Shown here: piece by piece, positions 44,047 through 52,269 of the stretch | Numbering within the stretch: the first letter of the stretch is position 1 | How the letters are laid out: the number at the start of each line of letters is the position of its first letter | From: Parvimonas sp. | Lineage (GTDB): Bacteria > Bacillota > Clostridia > Tissierellales > Peptoniphilaceae | Direction: 5' to 3' | Assembly: GCA_022770425.1 (NCBI GenBank) | Contig: JALEHY010000040.1 | Location: forward strand, 1-64,000 | Length of the DNA: 64,000 nucleotides | Translations under genes and position numbers: made by a program | The notes under the pieces: generated by a model | What the model was told of the DNA's origin: nothing | The model's input: only the letters and a program-made list of their open reading frames with translations | Databases searched by the model: none

Positions 44047-44772
44047 ATGATTGAGTTTAAAAATGTATCAAAAGTTTTTTCCAAAGGAGTTAAAGCGGTT
44101 GATAATGTAAGTTTTAAAATTAATGAAGGGGAAATATTTGGATTTTTAGGACCTAATGGAGCAGGAAAAAGTACAAGTCTTAAAATGCTTGTGGGAATTT
44201 TGGAGCAAAGTGAAGGAACAATTACTGTTAATGGAATTGATACTTTAAAAAATTCTATGGAGGTTAAGGAAATTATAAGTTATGTTCCTGATAATCCGGA
44301 CATTTACACTAAAATGACAGGAATAAAGTATTTGAATTTTATTTGTGATATTTATGGAGTTGATGAAAGTGTAAGAAAAAAAAGAATTGAAGAATATAAT
44401 GCAAAGTTGGAACTCGGAGATGCGATATATACAACGATAGAAAGTTATTCTCATGGTATGCGTCAAAAATTGGTTTTAATCGGTGCGTTGATTACTGACC
44501 CTAAGGTTATAATTCTTGATGAACCTATGGTAGGGCTTGATGTAAAGACATCGTTTAATCTTAAGACTATTTTAAGAGAATTTGCTGATAGTGGTAAAAT
44601 TGTAATATTTTCAACACATGTTATGGAAGTTGCGGAAAAAATTTGTGATAAAGTAGGAATAATAAACAAAGGTAAAATAGTTTTTTGTGGTAATATTCAA
44701 GAATTGAAACAAGAAAACGGAAAAAATGAAGACTTAGAAAAAATATTTTTGGAGTTGACTGAAAATGAATAG
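44047..44772 (+). CDS. ABC transporter ATP-binding protein
   Basis: 241-residue ATPase. Walker A GFLGPNGAGKSTSLKMLVG (about 34-52), signature SYSHGMRQKL (about 136), Walker B VIILDEPMVGLD (about 155-166) and the H-loop STHVMEVAEKIC are intact. It resembles the ATPases of ABC-2 type exporters. GAGGGG precedes the ATG and it overlaps the permease gene by 8 bases. Substrate unknown. Confidence 0.93.
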   Translation: MIEFKNVSKVFSKGVKAVDNVSFKINEGEIFGFLGPNGAGKSTSLKMLVGILEQSEGTITVNGIDTLKNSMEVKEIISYVPDNPDIYTKMTGIKYLNFICDIYGVDESVRKKRIEEYNAKLELGDAIYTTIESYSHGMRQKLVLIGALITDPKVIILDEPMVGLDVKTSFNLKTILREFADSGKIVIFSTHVMEVAEKICDKVGIINKGKIVFCGNIQELKQENGKNEDLEKIFLELTENE

Positions 44773-46456
44773 ATTTAGACTATGGATTTTGATTAAACAT
44801 TTTATTGCTATGGATTTTTTTATAATCTTATCAATAAAGCGAAATTTATCTAAAAATGGTAAAAAATCTGCTGCATTTCAAGGATTATTGGGATTGTGTA
44901 TGCAGGCATTAATCATTTTTTTAGTAGTACCTCGTTTTGGTAAATTATTGGGATCGATGTTGAATTATTCGATTGGAGATTCCTATTTGACATCTGTTTT
45001 TTCGGGAATTTTTGTGATTACATTATTCCTTTCCCTTTCTACGGTTTTTGTTTTTATAGAAAAAAATAATGAAAGTGAATTGTTTTTGTCGTTGCCGATT
45101 TCAGGAAGAGAAATTATAAGTTCCAGAATGTTTGCGACTGTTATAGTATTTTTCATTTCCTTACAAACTATAATCTTACCTATTTTATATTTTGTAGGTT
45201 ATTACACCGGAAAGGATATTATTTATTATGTCCTTATTACAGTTGCTATGATTCTTTTTAACTTTGAGTCAGTTATGTTGTCAGGGATTATAATTCTGTT
45301 ATTTGGTAGACTGATAAGAAAAAGTAAATTTTTTAACAGATTTGCAAAAGGAATTTATAGTTTATTTATGATTTCTGCATTTGTTTTGTATATGATATTT
45401 ACACAAAGTTTTTCAAATCCGAGTATTGGGCGTAATGCTGCAAATATAATAAGTAGGATAGACAGTATTTTATCAAAAGTTTTTTTCTTTGCTGTGTGGC
45501 CTAAAGAAATTGTATTATTTAATGATTTTGGATTAGTTGCTTTAAATATGCTTATGGGAATTTCTTTTTGTGCTGTTATATTTTTTATATTCAACAAGCT
45601 TTCTGATAAAAATTATTTAGAAATACTAAGAAGTGCAAGTGTAGTTTCAAAAGAAAATGTAGCCGTTATTGAACGAAGAAAAAATAAGGGGTTTACTCAA
45701 AAAAGGCAAAGTAAGTTTGTATCATTGGTTAAAAGAGAGTTCACTGAAATTTTAACCACACCAACGTATTTGTTACAGATAGTTCTTCAAAATGTAATGT
45801 TGGTTGTAGTTGTTGTAATAATAGGAATTCAGGCAAAAACAGAAATAAGTAAAGGAATCGAATGGTTAACTTTACAAATTGGATTTTGGGAATTGATTTT
45901 GTATTCTTTTGCAATTGGAGCAATATTAGGGTTAGTTTTGGGACTTTCCTCGTTGACTACAAGTTCGGTTTCAAGAGAAGGAAGAGCCTTTTGGATAGTT
46001 GCGTCAGCACCGATTAATGTTAGTACGCAAGTTTATTCAAGAATTTGTGCTTGTCAGTTATTACATTTTATATTTTTGCTTTTATTAATTGCAGTTTCAA
46101 CTATTATATATGTGTTTAATCCTTTAGTATATATTTCTATAATAATAGGAGCGATTGTTACCCTTTTTACAAGTGGTGCATTGAATATGATACTTGGATT
46201 GATAAATCCGAATTTTGATTGGAAAACTCCAAAGGAGGCTTTAAATAACGGTTCCGGTGGAATTAGCGTGTTTTTTTCAATTCTTATAAATTATGGAATA
46301 TACGCACTAATGGGATTTATATTTTATTTTGGGAAAAAAAATAATGTTGATTTAAAAATCATCATAATTGCAGATTTATTAATAGTTTTGGTATGTGGAA
46401 TAATTTCATATATACTTGATTATAAATTATACAAAAGATTGCTTAAAAAATTATAA
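44765..46456 (+). CDS. ABC-2 type exporter permease
   Basis: 563-residue polytopic permease with roughly 12-14 hydrophobic segments in two halves (about 40-300 and 330-560), a central hydrophilic linker near 285-320 rich in Arg/Lys. SLPISGREIISSRMFATV in the first half is a coupling-helix-like segment that recurs as VASAPINVSTQVYSRICAC in the second half, suggesting internal duplication. Together with the ATPase it forms an exporter; the cargo cannot be inferred. Ends at a strong terminator. Confidence 0.85.
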   Translation: MNRFRLWILIKHFIAMDFFIILSIKRNLSKNGKKSAAFQGLLGLCMQALIIFLVVPRFGKLLGSMLNYSIGDSYLTSVFSGIFVITLFLSLSTVFVFIEKNNESELFLSLPISGREIISSRMFATVIVFFISLQTIILPILYFVGYYTGKDIIYYVLITVAMILFNFESVMLSGIIILLFGRLIRKSKFFNRFAKGIYSLFMISAFVLYMIFTQSFSNPSIGRNAANIISRIDSILSKVFFFAVWPKEIVLFNDFGLVALNMLMGISFCAVIFFIFNKLSDKNYLEILRSASVVSKENVAVIERRKNKGFTQKRQSKFVSLVKREFTEILTTPTYLLQIVLQNVMLVVVVVIIGIQAKTEISKGIEWLTLQIGFWELILYSFAIGAILGLVLGLSSLTTSSVSREGRAFWIVASAPINVSTQVYSRICACQLLHFIFLLLLIAVSTIIYVFNPLVYISIIIGAIVTLFTSGALNMILGLINPNFDWKTPKEALNNGSGGISVFFSILINYGIYALMGFIFYFGKKNNVDLKIIIIADLLIVLVCGIISYILDYKLYKRLLKKL

Positions 46457-46485
46457 TAATTAAATTAAAGAATAATTAAAATATT

Positions 46486-46527
46486 AAACTAAAAAAGAGA
46501 CTATGAGAGTAGTCTCTTTTTTAGTTT
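46486..46527 (+). terminator. ABC transporter terminator
   Basis: Perfect 18-bp arms, AAACTAAAAAAGAGACTA and its complement, with a 6-base loop; symmetric enough to work both ways. Confidence 0.9.
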
Positions 46528-46733
46528 AAAAATAAGGTTAAAACAAATTCATTCTATAAGTAATCGATTGGTAAATTTTCGATAATGTGTAAGTATGTAT
46601 GGTGAATGCAAGTAAAAATTTTAAAACTTTATTTTTAAAATTAAATTAAATTGTGAGATAACAGTTAAGAAATATAAAAATATTAAGAAAACGAAATAAA
46701 ACAAAAAAAATTTTAAAAATATAGTACAAAAAT

Positions 46734-46822
46734 GTATACATTTATTTACTCAATCAATAATAAAATATTCACTGAATAAATTCATTGTATTTAGTATAAC
46801 AGATTTGTAAATAAATGTATAC
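46734..46822 (+). promoter_or_regulatory. Long-range perfect inverted repeat upstream of the Tad pilus operon
   Basis: GTATACATTTATTTAC (46734-46749) and GTAAATAAATGTATAC (46807-46822) are perfect 16-base complements 57 bases apart, about 115 bases before the first Tad gene. The left copy also contains the short palindrome ATGTATACAT. A promoter-like TATAAC lies between the arms. Two binding sites for one regulator with DNA looping is the most natural reading. Bases 46528-46733 hold no gene or recognisable signal. Confidence 0.55.
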
Positions 46823-46937
46823 TTAATTTTATATTTTTTAAGTGTGTAATTTAATAACTTTATGCCTTGATATATCGAATTTGTCTGTAAAATTTGAAAT
46901 ATTGCATTTTGTTGTGCGTATTTAAGGAGGATTTACG

Positions 46938-47645
46938 TTGTATATTGTTTTTGCAATTATATCACTAATAGTAGGAATTGTATTTAGTTTTACTGTTCCT
47001 GTTGTTGCCGATTTGTTAGTGAAATATAAAAAAAGTAAAAGGCTAAATGGTCAGTATGTTGATAATAAACCTACGATAATATTTAGTAAAATTTTCCCGA
47101 TTATTATTGGGTTTATTGTGTCTTATTTATCATTAAGTAATTTTCCTGTTTGGAAAGTTGTGTTTCTGTTAGTGTTTGCTTTTATTGCTTGTATCGGGAC
47201 ACTTGTTGACAATAGGATTAGGATAATTTCCAATGAAATGATTTTATTTATGTTATTTTTAGGAATTATTTATAGATTTTTTGATGGCGGTCTAAGTTTT
47301 TTAATAAACAGTACTGTCTCTGCAGTTGGAATGTTCGCTTTCTTGTTAATATCATTTTTTGTTATCGGTAAGTTTATGAGTTCAATTGTTCCTGCCGGAG
47401 CGGGAGATTTGAAATTGATGATGATTCTTGCGTTTTTAGTGGGTTATCCTAATTTGATTATAAGTGTTTTTGTGACTATGGTTACAATGTTGATATACAT
47501 AATCATAGGACTAATTATGAAAAAAATAACTTTTAAATCATATATCCCTATGGCAGGGTTTATTATGATCGGAATTATTGTTGGTTTATTTAGTGGAGGT
47601 ATTGATTTATGGAAGTGGATTTCAAAGATCGGACTAATGCAGTAA
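46938..47645 (+). CDS. Prepilin peptidase (A24 family) of the Tad locus
   Basis: 235-residue integral membrane aspartyl protease with about seven helices. The two catalytic Asp are in LVDNRIRIISNE (about 94) and GAGDLKLMMI (about 155). It lacks the long N-terminal methylase domain of PilD-type enzymes, as do CpaA/TadV peptidases. It should cleave the Flp and TadE-like prepilins encoded downstream. The start is TTG 46938 with AAGGAGG 8 bases before it. The 3' end overlaps the next gene by 37 bases. Confidence 0.9.
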   Translation: MYIVFAIISLIVGIVFSFTVPVVADLLVKYKKSKRLNGQYVDNKPTIIFSKIFPIIIGFIVSYLSLSNFPVWKVVFLLVFAFIACIGTLVDNRIRIISNEMILFMLFLGIIYRFFDGGLSFLINSTVSAVGMFAFLLISFFVIGKFMSSIVPAGAGDLKLMMILAFLVGYPNLIISVFVTMVTMLIYIIIGLIMKKITFKSYIPMAGFIMIGIIVGLFSGGIDLWKWISKIGLMQ

Positions 47646-47794
47646 AAGATTTTTTTGTTGAAAGCGGTCAAGGACTTGTCGAGTATGCATTGATATTTTC
47701 AGCTGTGTTTTTGTTAGCTTTACCTGTAGTTGTTTTAACTGCTAAGGCTATTATCGGAATTTATGAAAAATATATAAGTCCGATAAAATTTTAA
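47609..47794 (+). CDS. Divergent Flp-type pilin or pseudopilin
   Basis: 61 residues. The processing site is ESGQGLVEYAL, that is, cleavage after Gly with Glu and Tyr at +5 and +6 as in Flp pilins, followed by a hydrophobic helix (about 27-48). The hydrophilic leader is longer and the tail different from the three flp copies downstream, so it may be a minor or initiating pilin. It starts inside the prepilin peptidase gene (GGAGG 9 bases upstream), which couples expression of protease and substrate. Confidence 0.8.
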   Translation: MEVDFKDRTNAVKDFFVESGQGLVEYALIFSAVFLLALPVVVLTAKAIIGIYEKYISPIKF

Positions 47795-47878
47795 ATTTTT
47801 TTGCTATAAATTGCATTATGCAGTTTATATACATTGTGGATAACCATAACTTTTAAAATTGTATAGGGGGTGAGAAAA

Positions 47879-48052
47879 ATGAAAAAATTTATGAACTGGT
47901 TTACTAAAGAAGAAAGTGGACAAGGTATGGTAGAGTACGGTTTAATAATCGCACTTGTATCAATAGTAGTAATAGCTATTTTAACAACAGTTGGAGCAAA
48001 TTTGAAAAATATATTCCAAAAAATAGCAGAAGCATTAAAGGTTGCATCATAA
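47879..48052 (+). CDS. flp: Flp pilin, copy 1
   Basis: 57 residues. Short leader MKKFMNWFTKEESG, then the cleavage site SG/QGMVEYGL and a hydrophobic helix (about 22-41). Mature size is about 43 residues, typical of Flp, which polymerises into thin, bundled adhesive pili. GGGGGTGAG lies before ATG 47879; a GTG three codons upstream is inside the ribosome binding site. The tail LKNIFQKIAEALKVAS differs slightly from copies 2 and 3. Confidence 0.92.
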   Translation: MKKFMNWFTKEESGQGMVEYGLIIALVSIVVIAILTTVGANLKNIFQKIAEALKVAS

Positions 48053-48116
48053 TATAAGTTTAAATTGTTGCCTATTAAATTAAATTTTTTTGTGTATATT
48101 TTGGGAGGTGAGAAAA

Positions 48117-48287
48117 ATGAAAAAATTTATGAACTGGTTTACTAAAGAAGAAAGTGGACAAGGTATGGTAGAGTACGGTTTAATAATCGCACTTGTATCA
48201 ATAGTAGTAATAGCTATTTTAACAACAGTTGGAACAAATTTAAAAGCAATATTCCAAAAAATAGCAACTGCTTTGACAGTAAAATAG
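48117..48287 (+). CDS. flp: Flp pilin, copy 2
   Basis: 56 residues, identical to copy 1 through the first 41 residues and almost identical at DNA level, including the GGTGAGAAAA ribosome binding region. Differs by Ala to Thr in VGTNLKAIFQ and by the tail ATALTVK. Same processing site. I reject a longer frame that begins 27 bases upstream because it reads through the ribosome binding site. Confidence 0.92.
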   Translation: MKKFMNWFTKEESGQGMVEYGLIIALVSIVVIAILTTVGTNLKAIFQKIATALTVK

Positions 48288-48343
48288 TGTTAGTATGTTA
48301 ATTTAAGTTTGATCATAATTAAAATGATTTGGAGAAGATAAAA

Positions 48344-48511
48344 ATGAAAAAATTTATGAACTGGTTTACTAAAGAAGAAAGTGGACAAGGTATGGTAGAG
48401 TACGGTTTAATAATCGCACTTGTGTCAATAGTAGTAATAGCTATTTTAACAACAGTTGGAACAAATTTAAAAGCAATATTCCAAAAAATAGCTGATACTT
48501 TGAAACCATAA
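48344..48511 (+). CDS. flp: Flp pilin, copy 3
   Basis: 55 residues, identical to copy 2 except for the last few residues (ADTLKP); one silent change in the shared stretch. GGAGAAG precedes ATG 48344, so its translation signal is different from copies 1 and 2 and may be weaker. It is followed by a strong hairpin. Confidence 0.92.
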   Translation: MKKFMNWFTKEESGQGMVEYGLIIALVSIVVIAILTTVGTNLKAIFQKIADTLKP

Positions 48512-48530
48512 TTTCTATAAGTTTTGAATC

Positions 48531-48563
48531 GAAAATATAAGCTATGACATAGCTTATATTTTC
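48531..48563 (+). terminator. Hairpin separating pilin genes from the rest of the Tad operon
   Basis: Perfect 14-bp stem GAAAATATAAGCTA / TAGCTTATATTTTC with a 5-base loop. It lacks a long T-run on the plus strand, so it may be an incomplete terminator or an mRNA stabiliser that raises pilin expression over the assembly genes. Confidence 0.6.
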
Positions 48564-48675
48564 AATTCAATCTAAAGTTAACAGTTTGTTTGATATGATT
48601 ATTAAAATAAGTATTCATAAAATTTTTATACTTAGTTAGTTATAATAAAAATTAAAAAAAAGAAAGGAATGTAGA

Positions 48676-49158
48676 ATGAAAAAATTTACAAAAAATGGGA
48701 TTGTATCAAATGAAAGTGGACAGGCATTTGTGCAATTTGTATTTATTATACCTATTTTAATAATTGTATTAAGTATGGCTGTAGATTTGTGGCGGATATT
48801 TGATGCTAAGTTATTGGTTCAGTCTGCAGCTTCAGAGTGTGCTATTCATATTGTTGAAAAATCCGATTCAGATGTAGACAGTTATATAAGACATATAATA
48901 TACACTGAATATAAAGATAGATTTATTTCGGATAGGATTAAATACAGTAAAACCAGTACAGGTAATGTGTATGAAGAAAATTATGTATATCACTCAAATA
49001 AACATCATGTCAAAGGAATAGCAACCAGTAATAAGTATGAAGATATTAAGATTGAAATAAAATATGATGTAGATTTGATTATGCCTCTTTCAAAGGTTAT
49101 ATTTAAAGGAAGTAAAGTTACGGTAGGAGCAGATTTTATAACGAGGGTAGGTCGATGA
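48676..49158 (+). CDS. tadE: TadE-like minor pilin
   Basis: 160 residues. The N-terminus has a prepilin-type site ESGQAFVQFVFI followed by a hydrophobic helix (about 18-38); the rest is a hydrophilic domain with alternating strands. Position +5 is Gln rather than the Glu seen in the Flp pilins, an unusual feature. TadE-like proteins are processed by the Tad peptidase and needed in small amounts for pilus assembly. AAAGGAA lies before the ATG. Overlaps the next gene by four bases. Confidence 0.8.
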   Translation: MKKFTKNGIVSNESGQAFVQFVFIIPILIIVLSMAVDLWRIFDAKLLVQSAASECAIHIVEKSDSDVDSYIRHIIYTEYKDRFISDRIKYSKTSTGNVYEENYVYHSNKHHVKGIATSNKYEDIKIEIKYDVDLIMPLSKVIFKGSKVTVGADFITRVGR

Positions 49159-49661
49159 TAAAAAATATTTTTGGTAGAAACAGAAACAATGAAAGAGGAC
49201 AATCTATGGTTGAATTTGCGTTGGCCATACCCATATTTTTAACTCTTTGTTTAGTTATAATCGAAGTTGGTTGGATTGGTTATAAATATATAACATTTGA
49301 TTACAGTTATCGTGTGTCATCATGGGAGTTGTCTGTAGACTATTCAGAAGAACCGAATTATACAATAGGAGGTTCAGAATCTGAAAGATATATATTGAAT
49401 GAATTAAAAAAGAGAGCAATAGGTTTGGATTTTTCGAATATTGATATAAAAAATTCAAGTATAACACTTAGTACTGAAAGAAAGGATAAGAGATATCCTG
49501 ATGGAAACAGTAGTGTGGAACGTAGAATATATATGAATATAGTGGGAGAAATTTCATATGTTTTCAAACCGCTTACTCCGATAGGAGAAAATCTATTCGG
49601 TAAAAATATTACTGTTACAAAAAGATTGGATAAGTTGCGATTGTTAGAGGTTAAAAGTTAG
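49155..49661 (+). CDS. tadE: TadE-like minor pilin
   Basis: 168 residues with the prepilin-type site ERGQSMVEFALAIPIFLTLC (about 13-32), Glu and Phe at +5 and +6, typical of TadE/TadF. The hydrophilic part (about 40-168) is predicted to be beta-rich. Its overlap with the previous gene suggests that the two are made in equal amounts and may pair. The start of the next gene follows 11 bases later. Confidence 0.85.
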   Translation: MIKNIFGRNRNNERGQSMVEFALAIPIFLTLCLVIIEVGWIGYKYITFDYSYRVSSWELSVDYSEEPNYTIGGSESERYILNELKKRAIGLDFSNIDIKNSSITLSTERKDKRYPDGNSSVERRIYMNIVGEISYVFKPLTPIGENLFGKNITVTKRLDKLRLLEVKS

Positions 49662-49672
49662 GGGAGTGTAGC

Positions 49673-50203
49673 GTGATAAAAGGATTTACAAAATTAAAAC
49701 GTGAAGAAAATGGTGGAATGCTGGTGTTGTTTGCTTGTATGTTTAGTGTTTTAATACTATTTTTATCTTTTGCTACAGATTTAGCTATGATGTATGGACG
49801 TAGAGCCAGAATGTATGAAATTGGACATGTTATGAGACAAGCTCGGTTTACTAAAGATCAAAACACATTTTCATTGTTTTTGAATAGTGATAATCCTGGA
49901 AAAGAGTATGGCAGAGTTTTTAATGAGTATGCGAGAAAAAATGGATTTAAAGGGAAAATTACTGTTACTTATGATGAAAAACACCCATCAAATTTTAATT
50001 ACAGAAAAAGAGAATTTAGACTTAATATGAGACTTGAAGAAGTTTATGATACTACAACATTAAAAATTATAGGAATTGATAAGGTTCCTATTGTAGTTAA
50101 CATAAAAGGGTACGGACATAAAAGTCAGGGTGGAGGACCTATTTGGTATCCGAATAATTCCACCTTTACTCATAACGAAGAAGTGTATCCGGGGGAAGAT
50201 TAA
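49673..50203 (+). CDS. TadG-like membrane-anchored pilus protein
   Basis: 176 residues; an N-terminal segment EENGGMLVLFACMFSVLILF followed by one transmembrane helix (about 15-35) is like TadG/Flp-associated proteins, though the large von Willebrand domain of full TadG is missing. The rest is basic and beta-rich; the C-terminus is Gly/Pro-rich. Start GTG 49673 with GGGGAG upstream. Assignment rests on the N-terminal motif and position. Confidence 0.7.
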   Translation: MIKGFTKLKREENGGMLVLFACMFSVLILFLSFATDLAMMYGRRARMYEIGHVMRQARFTKDQNTFSLFLNSDNPGKEYGRVFNEYARKNGFKGKITVTYDEKHPSNFNYRKREFRLNMRLEEVYDTTTLKIIGIDKVPIVVNIKGYGHKSQGGGPIWYPNNSTFTHNEEVYPGED

Positions 50204-50250
50204 TAGTATTTATAAAATATTTTTGAAAGAACAGAAAGGAAAATTAGAGT

Positions 50251-51051
50251 ATGAAAAAGATTAGAATAGTTGCTTTGATTTCAGCAATAGCATTTATGAT
50301 ATTCACAGGAATTTATTTATCAGGAATATCAAGCAGTAGAAGTAAAGGTAAGGATAGTGTTGAGGTAATTGTTGCAAATGAGGAAATACCTGCACATTCT
50401 ATAATTACAGAAAAGTCCATCAAGAAAATCGTTGTTGCTAAGGATTCTGTACATAAAAATGCAGTCAAGGATCCAAATGAAATTGTAGGGAAAATGACAA
50501 AGTCTATAATTTATTCGGACGAGGTTATATTGGGTGATCGTATTATTAAAAAAGCTGAGGGAAATTCTTCTCCTTATGGATTGGCTTATGTAGTTTCTAC
50601 AGGTAAAAGGGCAATGAGTGTAGAAGTTAGTCTTCCACAAGGAGTGTCATCTTTTTTAAAGGTTGGGAACTATATTGATGTTTTCTACTCAGGAAAGGTA
50701 AAATACAATGTATTTGGTAGCAAAAAAAATAACAATACTGATGATGTACAAAAAGAAGAAATTACTAAAGAATTTTCAAAAGTTCTTTTACAAGATGTTA
50801 AAGTTATAGGACTTGAGTCAAATTCAGAAGAAAAAACGGATGGAAAGACCATAGCCTATAAAACAGTTACGCTTGAACTTTCACCTCAGGATTTTACAAA
50901 ACTTGTTTTTGCTGTCAATAATGGTAGTGTTTGGTTAGGATTAAGACCTGAAGGGGATCATGAAACAGTAGATGTAAATGATATTTTGATTGATGATATT
51001 GTAGATAAAGCAAAGTTGTTGAAGAGTCTAAAGGAAGAATTTGAACGTTAA
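50251..51051 (+). CDS. cpaB: Flp pilus assembly protein CpaB/RcpC
   Basis: 266 residues with an N-terminal membrane helix (about 7-24) and an SAF domain (VIVANEEIPAHSIITEKSIKKI about 34-55, then GDRII), followed by the RcpC/CpaB domain (AMSVEVSLPQGVSSFLKVGNYIDVF about 115-140). In diderms it contacts the secretin; here there is no outer membrane, so it probably spans or organises the cell wall side of the machine. AAAGGAAA precedes the ATG. Confidence 0.88.
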   Translation: MKKIRIVALISAIAFMIFTGIYLSGISSSRSKGKDSVEVIVANEEIPAHSIITEKSIKKIVVAKDSVHKNAVKDPNEIVGKMTKSIIYSDEVILGDRIIKKAEGNSSPYGLAYVVSTGKRAMSVEVSLPQGVSSFLKVGNYIDVFYSGKVKYNVFGSKKNNNTDDVQKEEITKEFSKVLLQDVKVIGLESNSEEKTDGKTIAYKTVTLELSPQDFTKLVFAVNNGSVWLGLRPEGDHETVDVNDILIDDIVDKAKLLKSLKEEFER

Positions 51052-51060
51052 GGAGAGAAT

Positions 51061-52269
51061 ATGGCTATTAGAGTGTTATTGCTCGGAGAATCTTGGTCTG
51101 AGCTTGAAGAAATAGAAAGTAAAATTGTTGATAATGAGTTTATAGTTGTTGGTGCTTCATCAGAATTATCAAGTGCTTCAGATGAAGTTGTTGAACATGA
51201 ACCTGATATGGTTATTATGGCTTGTTCTGATTTAAGTTGGGTTTTTAGGTCATGTCAGCAGATTTATTTACTTCATCCAAATGTTATAACCGTTATGGTT
51301 TCAAATGAAAAATCGTATGATATTGCTAAACGTGCGATTGATTCCGGTACTACAGCATATATTTCGCCAATTCCTGAGGCAAATGAGTTTTGCGATGAGT
51401 TGAAAAAAATATATTTTAATGAAAAATCAAGAGTTTCAATGTTAATTGAAAATTCAGGAATACAGAGAAAAGCAGAAGTTATTACAGTTTTTGGAACAAA
51501 AGGCGGAATAGGGAAAACTACGTTGGCAGTTAATTTGGCAGTTGAATTGTCAAGGAAAAAAGCAAAGGTCGCAATTTTAGATCTGGATTTGCAATTTGGA
51601 GATTCTCATATGTTTTTAGGGTTAGATGTTAAAGAAACAGTTGTAGAGTTACTTCAAGAGAGAAAAATTCCCACAATTGATAGTGTAAGAAATTATTTTT
51701 TGGTACATTCTTCCGGTGTTCAGGTATTGTGTGCTCCTTTGAGTCCGGAATATGCAGATAATGTTTCTGCTGCACAAATTGAACCTTTACTTAATGTTTT
51801 AAGACCGCATTATGATTATATAATAATTGATACTAATTCTGACTTTGCAGAGTTAAATCTTCTTTTACTTGAAGAGGCAAGTACAATTTTCTATATGACA
51901 GGATTGGACATATCTATTTTAAATAATTCTAAAAAAGGTTTATTGTTATTAAATTCCTTAAATTTGGGAGATAAAGTGAAGATTATCGTAAGTAAGTCAT
52001 TTAAAGGCGATATTTCTAAAAGTGATGTTGAAAAAATAATGGGTCAATCAGTATTTGCTACTATTTCAAATGATTATATTGAGGCAGTTAAGTCACTAAA
52101 TCAAGGTGTTCCGATTGTTCAGGGTAACACAAAAAGCCCTATCGCAAAAGAAATAGTTTCGATAGCTAATACTTTTAGAACAGATGATGAGGAGGATATG
52201 AAGGATAGTAACAAATCGTTATTCTCAAATATTTCTTTAAATTTTCTAAAATTTGGGGGTAGGAAATAA
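51061..52269 (+). CDS. tadZ: TadZ/CpaE localisation ATPase
   Basis: 402 residues: an N-terminal receiver-like domain (about 1-125) whose usual phospho-Asp position is not acidic (VIMACSDLSW), and a ParA/MinD-like ATPase domain with deviant Walker A FGTKGGIGKTTLAVNLA (about 143-159) and LDLDLQFGD. TadZ places the pilus machine at the cell pole in other bacteria. It overlaps tadA by one base. Confidence 0.9.
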   Translation: MAIRVLLLGESWSELEEIESKIVDNEFIVVGASSELSSASDEVVEHEPDMVIMACSDLSWVFRSCQQIYLLHPNVITVMVSNEKSYDIAKRAIDSGTTAYISPIPEANEFCDELKKIYFNEKSRVSMLIENSGIQRKAEVITVFGTKGGIGKTTLAVNLAVELSRKKAKVAILDLDLQFGDSHMFLGLDVKETVVELLQERKIPTIDSVRNYFLVHSSGVQVLCAPLSPEYADNVSAAQIEPLLNVLRPHYDYIIIDTNSDFAELNLLLLEEASTIFYMTGLDISILNNSKKGLLLLNSLNLGDKVKIIVSKSFKGDISKSDVEKIMGQSVFATISNDYIEAVKSLNQGVPIVQGNTKSPIAKEIVSIANTFRTDDEEDMKDSNKSLFSNISLNFLKFGGRK

